Shown: positions 54,634 through 62,145 of the stretch, in pieces
How the letters are laid out: every line of letters starts with the position of its first letter
How positions within the stretch are numbered: position 1 is the first letter of the stretch
Assembly (NCBI RefSeq): GCF_009862785.1
Contig: NZ_WWHU01000001.1
Span: forward strand, 3,162,001-3,226,000
Length of the DNA: 64,000 nt
Direction: 5' to 3'
Source: Gordonia sp. SID5947
Lineage (GTDB): Bacteria; Actinomycetota; Actinomycetes; Mycobacteriales; Mycobacteriaceae
The notes under the pieces: model-generated
The model's input: only the letters and a program-made list of their open reading frames with translations
Told to the model about the DNA's origin: nothing
Database searches by the model: none
Made by a program: the position numbers and the translations under genes

Positions 54634-55184
54634 TCAGCAGTAATGCTCGTCAGCGGCTTTGATCACCTTGTCGGCCTTGGAGTTGGCCTCTGCCACGGTC
54701 TTGGTGCCCGGTCCGACCGATGCCGTCACGAAAGCCTTCACCGTGACCGGATCGGTGCCCTTGCGACGCTCGTTGCAGACATATTCGGCCATCGTCAGGG
54801 CGACCGAGTTGTCGGTGTCGCCCATGAACGTGACCTTCTGCGTCTTCAGGGCGGCGAGATAGGCCTGGCCCTTTGCGTTCACTTTCTGCCCGTCCGGCCC
54901 GGGGAAGCTCTGCGGCACGCCGGTACTCGGGTTGGGCGCGGTGGCGGGCAGCGCCGATCCGGCTGCGGCCGACTGACCGTCCCCGATGCCGACGACGGGG
55001 CCGCAGAGTCGTCGGCGCTCTGGGAGGCCGAACTGGGCTGTGTCGAATACATGGACGTGGTGGTGACCGGATTGCTCGTGATCGGCGCGGTGGCGGTCGA
55101 GTCGTCGGAGCAGGCCGACACCGAACCCAGCGTCAGCGCGGCGCCCGCCACGACCATCGCGAGTTGCAGAAACTTTCTGGTCAT
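54634..55184 (-). CDS. DUF732 lipoprotein (one apparent frameshift)
   Basis: About 183 residues after correction. Starts MTRKFLQLAMVVAGAALTLG with lipobox SVSAC, so it is probably an exported lipoprotein. A Ser/Thr/Ala-rich tether is followed by the DUF732 module (GQAYLAALKTQKVTFMGDTD, AEYVCNERRKGTDPVTVKAF, Cys near the C-terminus EHYC). The frame breaks in the tether; one missing base in the C run 54981-54984 joins SSASG to DGQSAAAGSALP. GAGGAAG five bases before ATG 55184 fixes the start. Function unknown; next to Culp6 and mycolyltransferases. Confidence 0.8.
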
Positions 55185-55425
55185 CGTCACTTCCTCGTCG
55201 CGCCCGGGCAGTGGTTTCGACGGTGATCCATCGACCCCGACCGCCCCGACTCTCACCTGATGCCGCACCTCGCCTTCCGGCGATCGGCCTGCCGCAAGGC
55301 TACCCGCTCAGAGGCAGGCTTCCGGCACAGCGACCCGCCCGACCTGCGGAAACACGCCGATTCCTCAGCGAAGTCTCAGCACGGGTGACACCTGCGCTCA
55401 GATTCACGACCCGGGCGCGAGTTCC

Positions 55426-56910
55426 TCACTTGGTGACCCGAGCGCCGTCCTTGGCGGTCCACACGATCTTGCCGTGCTCGAAGGTGTTGAACCGGCCCTT
55501 GCCGTCACGGGTGGGAAGCTCGTCACTGGTCGGCAGGCCGAGCTTGCCACCGGGACCCCCGGCGCCGACGTAGGCACCGCCGATGCCGCCACCGACCACC
55601 TTCGGGCCCTTCGGCCCGCTGATGATGCGGCCGCCGCGGAAGTCCTGCGCCTTGCCGCCGGGCACGGCGTAGACGGGGGTCAGGCATTCGCCCAGCGACT
55701 TCCGGTTGGCGTCGTAGGCCTTGCGGAACCCGACCTTGCAGACCGGACGATCGCCGCCCAGTCCCAGTGCGGCGGAGGCCTGCGGCCACGACTGCTCCAT
55801 CTCGAACTGCCAGTAGGGCCAGGTGTGCGTGCCCGACGGCCGGTACACGGCCTGTCCGGGGATGCCGAGCTGGTTCAGCTTGATGGCGAACTGCTGGGAG
55901 GTGACCCGACTCAGGATCTCCAGCCCGACCCCGGAGTAGTTGGTGGCCAGCATCGGGATGTCGGAGGGCTTGTCGTGCGGGCCGACCAGGCCGTTGCCCG
56001 ACGACACGTAGAGACTCGTCCCGCGCAGTTTGTCGGCGAGCAGGTAGGGATCGTGTTCCTTCCAGGCCGGGTCACTCGGCGGTCCGAACATCTTCATCGA
56101 GTCGTAGCCGCCACCGTCACGGAGCGCGAACTGGATCGCCTGCGGCATGCCGTACGAGGTCATCTGCAGGATGCCGGAGAACGACGCCGCGTATTTGTAG
56201 TAGCCCGGATTGCGTGCTGCGAGCATCATCGCGGCGGAACCACCCATCGACAGGCCCTGGATGCCGCGCACGTCACTGGATCGCCACTGGCCTTCCAGAA
56301 CGGGCGGGAGTTCCTTCTGCAGGAAGGTCTCCCAGCGGTAGAGCTTGCCCTTGTCGCCCTCTTTCCAGTCCGTGTAGAAACTGGACTCGCCACCGATCGG
56401 GAGCACCACGTTGACATTCTTGTCGCGGTAGAAGTCCTCGATGTCGGTGTTGATGATCCAACCGCTCTGATCCTCCTGGGCACGCAGGCCGTCGAGGGTC
56501 ACCAACTGCGGAAAGGTCTGCTTGGGCTTGGCCCACCAGTCACGGGCCAACAGCAGCTGGACCTGGATGTCGGTGTTCATCGCAGGCGAATGCACCCACA
56601 GCGCCACGCGCCGGTCGGAGTACCAGTAGGTCTTGGTGACCTTGACCTCGCCGACCGGCTGAGCGGCCATCGGCGCGGGTGCGGCCGGCTGCGCCTGCGG
56701 GGCGGGCGGTTGAGCCCGCGGGGCGGGCGGGGCAGCCGGGGCGGCCCCGCGGGGCTGAGCCGGAGCGGGCGGAGCGGCCGGAGCCGCAGGGGCGGCGGGT
56801 GCCGGCGGAGCGGCGGGTTCGGCGCTCGCGGGGGTCACCACAGCCCCTGCGATGAGCACCACCGCGGCGGCGCTCGCCACGCCTGCCGACGTCCACCGGG
56901 CGATCACCAT
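55426..56910 (-). CDS. PS1-like mycolyltransferase with LGFP repeat
   Basis: A 494-residue secreted antigen-85 family protein. Signal peptide (residues 1-30, ending TPASA), then 50 residues of Ala/Pro-rich tether. The esterase domain has GIQGLSMGGSAAMMLAARNP (nucleophile Ser), acid in GVGLEIL and His in PSGTHTWPYWQFEM. C-terminal 50 residues, with KLGLPTSDELPTRDGKGRFN then FEHGKIVWTAKDGARV, form one LGFP repeat, a cell-wall anchoring module known from C. glutamicum PS1/Cmt1. It should transfer mycolic acid between trehalose monomycolates or to arabinogalactan. GGGGGGC precedes ATG 56910. Confidence 0.88.
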   Translation of the reverse strand: MVIARWTSAGVASAAAVVLIAGAVVTPASAEPAAPPAPAAPAAPAAPPAPAQPRGAAPAAPPAPRAQPPAPQAQPAAPAPMAAQPVGEVKVTKTYWYSDRRVALWVHSPAMNTDIQVQLLLARDWWAKPKQTFPQLVTLDGLRAQEDQSGWIINTDIEDFYRDKNVNVVLPIGGESSFYTDWKEGDKGKLYRWETFLQKELPPVLEGQWRSSDVRGIQGLSMGGSAAMMLAARNPGYYKYAASFSGILQMTSYGMPQAIQFALRDGGGYDSMKMFGPPSDPAWKEHDPYLLADKLRGTSLYVSSGNGLVGPHDKPSDIPMLATNYSGVGLEILSRVTSQQFAIKLNQLGIPGQAVYRPSGTHTWPYWQFEMEQSWPQASAALGLGGDRPVCKVGFRKAYDANRKSLGECLTPVYAVPGGKAQDFRGGRIISGPKGPKVVGGGIGGAYVGAGGPGGKLGLPTSDELPTRDGKGRFNTFEHGKIVWTAKDGARVTK

Positions 56911-57056
56911 GTTGCGCCCCCCATCATGCTGCGTCTCGTGACGCCGAACCACTCGCCGTTTCACCCTCGGACTCCTTCGCACACCTGAGCATCACGGCGT
57001 CCGTCCTGGTGAGCCGGTAACTTTCTCCCCAGAAGTCACATCAACCTCACAGACAA

Positions 57057-57095
57057 CAGAACGCCCTACGTGTTTCTTACACGTAGGGCGTTCTG
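57057..57095. terminator. Terminator hairpin after fbpA
   Basis: A perfect 16-bp stem, CAGAACGCCCTACGTG and CACGTAGGGCGTTCTG, with a 7-base loop (57073-57079). It lies about 75 bp beyond the fbpA stop in the direction of minus-strand transcription. No long T run follows. Confidence 0.88.
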
Positions 57096-57170
57096 ATTTG
57101 CGTGCGCCACGCTGTTACGCGTGGGATTTGTGTGACTAATGTTGCCGGGCGGGTTACCCCGCCGCCGCGG

Positions 57171-58160
57171 TCAGCGGAAGAAGCCTCGGTTCTTGGCGTT
57201 CCACAACATGTCCTGCCAGTAGCCCCACGCGTGGGTGCCGTTGGCGTCGTACGTCATGACTGGCAGTCCCTGCAGGGCGGCCGCCGCCTCGAAGGCCTTG
57301 GCCTGGGTGAACGCCAGCACCTCGAGCGTCGAACCCTTGAAGAGATCGTCGAAGACGTTCGGAAGGGCGTTGTACTGACCGAACAAGCCGTTGCCCGAGC
57401 CGACGAAGATCTTCATGCCGTGCATCCGGTTGATGTTCATGAACGGGTCGTTGTCGATCCAGCGCGGGCTCCACGGCGGGCCCCACATGCTGTCGATGTT
57501 CCACGGCTTCGGGTCGACGTCCAGCATCGCGAGACGCAGCGCGCTGCGCATGCCCGGCGCGTTCAGGAAGTTGTATCCCGACAGCGATGCCGCGCGGTCG
57601 AAGTTGCGACGGTTCTGCGCGCCGATCACGAGCGCCGCGTTACCGCCCATCGACAGACCGGCGATGGCGTACTTGCGGCCGGCACCGACGCGGTAACCGC
57701 GCGCGTCGAGGGCGCGGATCAAGGTGTTGGTGATGACGCAGTTCCACTTGTACGTGTACTTCTGGCCGTTGAAATTGCTGGGCGCATCCCAGTCCGAGTA
57801 GAAGCTCGCCGGGCCACCGATGGGCTCGACGACGTTGACGCCGGAGCGCACCATCTCCTGGACGTTGCTGTTGATCTCCCAGCCGCTGTAGTCGTACTGG
57901 GCACGCATGCCGTCGAGCAGGATGACGGTCTTGTAGTTGCCCGGACGCTTCCAGGCACGGACCTTCACATTCGGCATGCCGCAGCCGTTCACGAAGAACT
58001 GCTCACGTCCGACCGACGTCCCACCGATCCGGGCGTCCGCCTGGCCCGCTCCCCCGATTACTCCGGCGAGTCCGATCACTGTCGCCATCGCGACGAACAC
58101 GGCGACGAAACGATTATTCGTCCGACCGGCCATTCGCGGTTTGGCAGCACCTTCGCGCAT
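57171..58160 (-). CDS. fbpA: Antigen 85-type mycolyltransferase FbpA
   Basis: A 329-residue secreted diacylglycerol/trehalose mycolyltransferase. Signal peptide VAVFVAMATVIGLAGVIGGA with cleavage near ADA. Mature domain: ILLDGMRAQYDYSGWEINSN, VEPIGGPASFYSDW, AIAGLSMGGNAALVIGAQN (catalytic Ser), the acid in STLEVLAFTQAKAF and His in DANGTHAWGYWQDML. It lacks the LGFP extension of its neighbour. It attaches mycolates to arabinogalactan and forms trehalose dimycolate. GGGAG is 12 bp before ATG 58160. In M. tuberculosis fbpA and aftB also adjoin. Confidence 0.93.
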   Translation of the reverse strand: MREGAAKPRMAGRTNNRFVAVFVAMATVIGLAGVIGGAGQADARIGGTSVGREQFFVNGCGMPNVKVRAWKRPGNYKTVILLDGMRAQYDYSGWEINSNVQEMVRSGVNVVEPIGGPASFYSDWDAPSNFNGQKYTYKWNCVITNTLIRALDARGYRVGAGRKYAIAGLSMGGNAALVIGAQNRRNFDRAASLSGYNFLNAPGMRSALRLAMLDVDPKPWNIDSMWGPPWSPRWIDNDPFMNINRMHGMKIFVGSGNGLFGQYNALPNVFDDLFKGSTLEVLAFTQAKAFEAAAALQGLPVMTYDANGTHAWGYWQDMLWNAKNRGFFR

Positions 58161-58491
58161 CGACTGTTTTCTCCCTCTGTCACCTGTCAGGTCAGGGACC
58201 TGTTGTCCCCGGCCCGACCGGATCTTCTACGACACCCGGCCGCTGGCCCTCCCCGAACCAACGCCCGATCGACGAGTGAATCACTCATTCATCAGGCGAC
58301 ATTCGGCCATTCGGCACCGTTTGGGGAGCCTATTGCATACCCCTGACCCTGACAAACGCTGTGATGGCTGTCACAGCTTCAGGGCCGGCCCTCCATGGCG
58401 AATCAGCGCACGGGTGTCCTGGTCACGCTGGTCTATCGACCAGATCCCGCCGAACGTTACCGATTCGAGATATTGAACGGCAAACCGGGCG
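58161..58491. other. 331-bp gap between aftB and fbpA
   Basis: Less GC-rich than its surroundings and likely to hold the fbpA promoter on the minus strand, which would make fbpA a transcript separate from aftB. Apart from the fbpA ribosome-binding site I see no clear operator, terminator or coding sequence. Confidence 0.45.
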
Positions 58492-60627
58492 TCAGCGCGG
58501 GTGGATGCGCGGCGGCATCTCCAGGCCACACCGTGCGATCTCGTATTCCGGATCACGCTCGATCCGGTAGTCGGTGAAGGTGAACGATCGTTTGAGGTTG
58601 CTCTTGAACCGCTCGAAGGTCCATGGGCCCTCGTACGACTCGAACCGCTCCTTGGTCTCCGGACACTTCAGTGCCACCTCGGCCTGCCGGACCACGTCTT
58701 CGTCGAGATAGCCCGGCAGCACCGGCTTACGCGGGAAGGCGTGTGCCTCGGCGACCACCCATTCCGACGGCAGCACCTTGTCGTGGCCGATCCGGCCGTC
58801 CTCGAGCCGCTCGGTGTGGGCCGCCAGCGGATATGCCAGGCCCATCTGGTCGATGACACGGACGTCGAGCGGCGCGTTCATGCTCGTCATACCCAGGTTG
58901 AGGAAGTAGACCGACAGCTTGCGCTTCTGGGGCGGGATGTCGCCGGGCAGCTTGGCGATGTACCACTCGTCGTAGTTGAACGACGGCAGGATCACGCCGC
59001 CCTGACGGTGGTATTTGTCGATCCACTCGACCATCGCACGCATGCGCGGGTAGTCGAGGTAATCCTGCGCGGTGATCGGATTCGGATTGCCCATGTTGGT
59101 CGTGTAGAACCGGCGCTCGTCGACGATGCCGCTGCGCCCGATGTCGATGCCGGCGTTCGGCAGGACGTTCTCGTGGCTGTCGACGGCCCACACCAGGGTG
59201 GTCACCCAGATCGCCGCCATCACGACCGAGCCGACGAGCTGGACGCGCGTGCGCCGCGCGCGGGCCGCGGTCTCGGGGGTACGACGGAAGGCCGCACGCA
59301 CTTGGGCCGGGATGGTGACCGGAATCACCATCAGCGGCAGCATCAGGGTGAAGAGCGGCACGAGCAGAACCCGGCCGTGCATGAAGTCGCCACCCTGCCG
59401 GATCCAGTAGATCCCACTGATCAGTCCGGCGACCAGGATCAGGACCACCACAGCGGTCGGGCTCTGCAAGGAGGCCGACCACCGCGACAGGCGTGTCCCC
59501 GGCTGCCGGGCTGCCGGATGCGCGGGATCGTCGTCGGCGGCGGTGACGTCGGCAGTGGTGTCGTCGGCAGTGGTGTCGTCGGCAGTGGTGTCGTCGGCGG
59601 CGGTGACACGCATCCGATTCGCGACGACGATCAGGATCCCCGCGACGACGGCCAGGACGACCGGCAACACGAGCACATAGGGACCGAAGAGGTTGCCCAC
59701 ATAGATGAAGCCCTGATGCCATTTGGAACCGCTGGCATCTTTCGCCACTGCCGGGTTCGGCACCAGGAGGGCGTAGTAGCCCATCCGGAAGATCTGATAG
59801 CCCACCGGCAAGACGGCGGCCGCGAACACCATGCCGAGCCGCATCTTCCACGACGACGGGGCCAGGATCACCAGCAGCAGGACGAGACCGCCCACCACTG
59901 TCAGCTCGGGACGTACCAGCGGTGCCAGCCCCGCGGTGAAGGCCAGCGCGATCGTGGCGGCTCGGCCGCCCAGCGTGACACCACCGCCCTGGCGGCGGCT
60001 CCACGCGACGAGCTGGCACCACAGCACGGCAACCCAGAAGATGCAGAGTCCGTTCTCCAGCCCGCTGGTCGCGAAGTCGCGTGCCGGTGGCAGAGCGATG
60101 TAGACGATCGCGCCGAACGGCAGGAGAAGCGTCCATCCGTCGCCGCCCAGCCCGCCGAGGCGGGTCCGGAACAGACGCGCGGTGCCGTACATCGCGATCG
60201 GGATCGCCGCCACGGACAGGACGAGTGCCACCCACAGGGCCACGTACTCGAGCCGGCCGTCGGTGACCCAGGCCCAGAACCACAGCACGTAGGTCCAGGC
60301 TGTCGACGTGTTGGCTTCCACGCGCTCGCCCGCGTTGAAGACGGGACCGTTGCCGGCGAACAGGTTGCGCAGGGTGCGCAGGACGATGAGCCCGTCGTCG
60401 GCGATCCAGCGACGCTCCCACGCGCCTATCGCGAAGAACGTGGCCGTCACCGCCGCCCCGATGACGAAGCTGATCGTCGGCACCCATTGCCGTGGACCCC
60501 AACCGCGCACACCCGCGCGCGTCGTCAGAGATGCGTCGGCAGTCTCGAATTTGTCGGTGACGGACTCGTCCGAATCCGAATCGTGGGCGGGACTCTGGGC
60601 GAAGGACGAGTGCTCAGGAGACTGCAT
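58492..60627 (-). CDS. aftB: Terminal arabinosyltransferase AftB
   Basis: A GT-C enzyme that adds the terminal beta-1,2 arabinofuranose to arabinan (Rv3805c). 711 residues from ATG 60627, or 715 from GTG 60639; about 80 longer than the mycobacterial protein because of a polar N-terminal extension and a repeat-bearing loop. WERRWIADDGLIVLRTLRNL and VFNAGERVEANTSTAWTYVL form the first periplasmic loop, with the metal-binding Asp pair in ADDG. Ten or so helices follow, then a C-terminal periplasmic domain. The start lies inside the ubiA gene end (14-bp overlap), so translation is coupled. Confidence 0.92.
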   Translation of the reverse strand: MQSPEHSSFAQSPAHDSDSDESVTDKFETADASLTTRAGVRGWGPRQWVPTISFVIGAAVTATFFAIGAWERRWIADDGLIVLRTLRNLFAGNGPVFNAGERVEANTSTAWTYVLWFWAWVTDGRLEYVALWVALVLSVAAIPIAMYGTARLFRTRLGGLGGDGWTLLLPFGAIVYIALPPARDFATSGLENGLCIFWVAVLWCQLVAWSRRQGGGVTLGGRAATIALAFTAGLAPLVRPELTVVGGLVLLLVILAPSSWKMRLGMVFAAAVLPVGYQIFRMGYYALLVPNPAVAKDASGSKWHQGFIYVGNLFGPYVLVLPVVLAVVAGILIVVANRMRVTAADDTTADDTTADDTTADVTAADDDPAHPAARQPGTRLSRWSASLQSPTAVVVLILVAGLISGIYWIRQGGDFMHGRVLLVPLFTLMLPLMVIPVTIPAQVRAAFRRTPETAARARRTRVQLVGSVVMAAIWVTTLVWAVDSHENVLPNAGIDIGRSGIVDERRFYTTNMGNPNPITAQDYLDYPRMRAMVEWIDKYHRQGGVILPSFNYDEWYIAKLPGDIPPQKRKLSVYFLNLGMTSMNAPLDVRVIDQMGLAYPLAAHTERLEDGRIGHDKVLPSEWVVAEAHAFPRKPVLPGYLDEDVVRQAEVALKCPETKERFESYEGPWTFERFKSNLKRSFTFTDYRIERDPEYEIARCGLEMPPRIHPR
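59551..59595. repeat. 15-bp tandem repeats in aftB
   Basis: GGCAGTGGTGTCGTC occurs three times head to tail (59551, 59566, 59581), with imperfect copies on both sides. On the minus strand it codes for the repeated pentapeptide DDTTA in a loop between transmembrane segments. Copy number changes would keep the frame. Confidence 0.9.
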
Positions 60628-61534
60628 AGACCGCGACACCCACGCATACTAACCAGGCGACGGCCAGCAACTGCAGGACGCGGTCCCCGAGCGCGATCTC
60701 CTCGGGTTCACCCGCTTGGCCACCGTCGATGTCCACGGCGTAGCGCAGGATGGCGATGGTGAACGGGACCATCGAGATGGCGTAGGCGACGTTGGTGTCG
60801 TGCCCGGAATTCTTGTCGAATGCCCACAGTCCGTAGAACACGACGACTGCTGTCGCCGACAGTGTCCAGACGAATCGCAGGTACGTGGTCGTGTAGTACT
60901 GCAGTGCCTTGCGGATCTTGGCGCCGGTCCGTTCGGCGAGCTGGAGTTCCGCATAGCGCTTGCCCGCCGCCATGAACAGCGAACCGAAGGCCATCACGAG
61001 CAGGAACCACTGCGAGAGTTCGATCTCGGCGGCGACACCACCGGCGATCGCGCGCAGCAGGAATCCCGACGACACGATGCAGATGTCGATGACGGGCTGG
61101 TTCTTCCACCCGAAGCAATATCCGAACTGGATGCCGAGATAGATCGCGATGACCATCGCGGTCTGCCAGTTGGCGATGAAGGCGATCCCGAGCGAAGCGA
61201 TGAACAACACCGCGGCGAGGCCGTACGCGAGCGGCACCGGCACCACGCCGGCGGCAATCGGCCGGAACCGTTTCGTCGGGTGATTGCGATCGGATTCGAC
61301 ATCCTTGGCGTCGTTCACCAGATAGATGCACGACGCGGCGAGGCAGAACGCGACAAACGCGATCGCCACCGGGCCGAGCACATCGCCGTCGCCGACGCTG
61401 CCCGCGGCCAGTGGCGCCGCGAGGACGAGGACGTTCTTGACCCATTGTCGCGGCCGAACGGCCTTGATCAGACCGGTCGCCAGATTCTTCGGGGGTCCCA
61501 GCACCGGTTCGTGCTCGATCGGCTCTTCGCTCAT
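60614..61534 (-). CDS. ubiA: Decaprenyl-phosphate phosphoribosyltransferase UbiA
   Basis: A 306-residue polytopic prenyltransferase of the UbiA superfamily (Rv3806c, 302 residues). It joins phosphoribosyl pyrophosphate to decaprenyl phosphate, the committed step to decaprenylphosphoryl-arabinose. The metal motif YLVNDAKDVESDRNHPTKRF carries the first Asp-rich site, and the second lies in IDICIVSSGFLLRAIAGG. Eight to nine helices span the protein. ATG 61534 overlaps the PAP2 stop by 4 bp (ATGA), so expression is coupled with the phosphatase that acts next in the pathway. Confidence 0.93.
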   Translation of the reverse strand: MSEEPIEHEPVLGPPKNLATGLIKAVRPRQWVKNVLVLAAPLAAGSVGDGDVLGPVAIAFVAFCLAASCIYLVNDAKDVESDRNHPTKRFRPIAAGVVPVPLAYGLAAVLFIASLGIAFIANWQTAMVIAIYLGIQFGYCFGWKNQPVIDICIVSSGFLLRAIAGGVAAEIELSQWFLLVMAFGSLFMAAGKRYAELQLAERTGAKIRKALQYYTTTYLRFVWTLSATAVVVFYGLWAFDKNSGHDTNVAYAISMVPFTIAILRYAVDIDGGQAGEPEEIALGDRVLQLLAVAWLVCVGVAVYAVS

Positions 61535-62145
61535 GTCCTCGGGCTCATCTCGTTCCTGGATGTCGCGAACAGTCTGTCACCCGCCACCACGGCGGCCGCG
61601 CTCGCGGCACCGATCGTCGCTCCCGCGAGCACATCGGTGGGGTAGTGCACACCCAGGACCAGCCGCGACACCAGCATCGGCGGGACGAGGGCAACCGGCA
61701 ACGCGGCCGGGGGCAGACCCGCGGCGCGACCGATGAGGATCGCCGCGGCGGTCGTCGACGTGGCATGCGACGACGGGAAGCTCAGCTTGCTGGGGGTGGA
61801 CACCCCGATCCGGATGTCCGGATGCGAGGGTCGAGGACGTCGGATGACACGTTTGATGACGACCGATGCGGCGTGGGCGCCGAACGCTCCCACCCCCGCC
61901 TCGATCCACCGTCGCCGCGCGCTCATGTCCCCGCGACGATGCGCCAGGACCGCGCCGGTTCCGGCCACCGTCAGCCAGCCGAGGGAGTGCTCACCGAAAT
62001 GTGAGAGCCCGCGCGCCGCGGGGATCACCCCGGGCCGGTCTGCGATCGCGGTCTGCAGACGTACCAGCAGTCCCGCTTCACCGGTTATCGGGCCGATGAC
62101 CCCCTCCGCCCCCACGCGGCGTGAATCAGTCGATTCCGAAGACAC
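61531..62145 (-). CDS. PAP2-family phosphatase (Rv3807c-like)
   Basis: A 204-residue membrane phosphatase. The three PAP2 motifs are seen: KRVIRRPRPS (near residue 92), FPSSHATSTTAA with catalytic His (near 123), and SRLVLGVHYPTDVLAG (near 165). The family position between UbiA and GlfT2 makes it the candidate that removes the 5-phosphate from decaprenylphosphoryl-5-phosphoribose before DprE1 acts. GTG 62145 lies within the 3' end of glfT2, a 20-bp overlap. Confidence 0.87.
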   Translation of the reverse strand: MSSESTDSRRVGAEGVIGPITGEAGLLVRLQTAIADRPGVIPAARGLSHFGEHSLGWLTVAGTGAVLAHRRGDMSARRRWIEAGVGAFGAHAASVVIKRVIRRPRPSHPDIRIGVSTPSKLSFPSSHATSTTAAAILIGRAAGLPPAALPVALVPPMLVSRLVLGVHYPTDVLAGATIGAASAAAVVAGDRLFATSRNEMSPRT

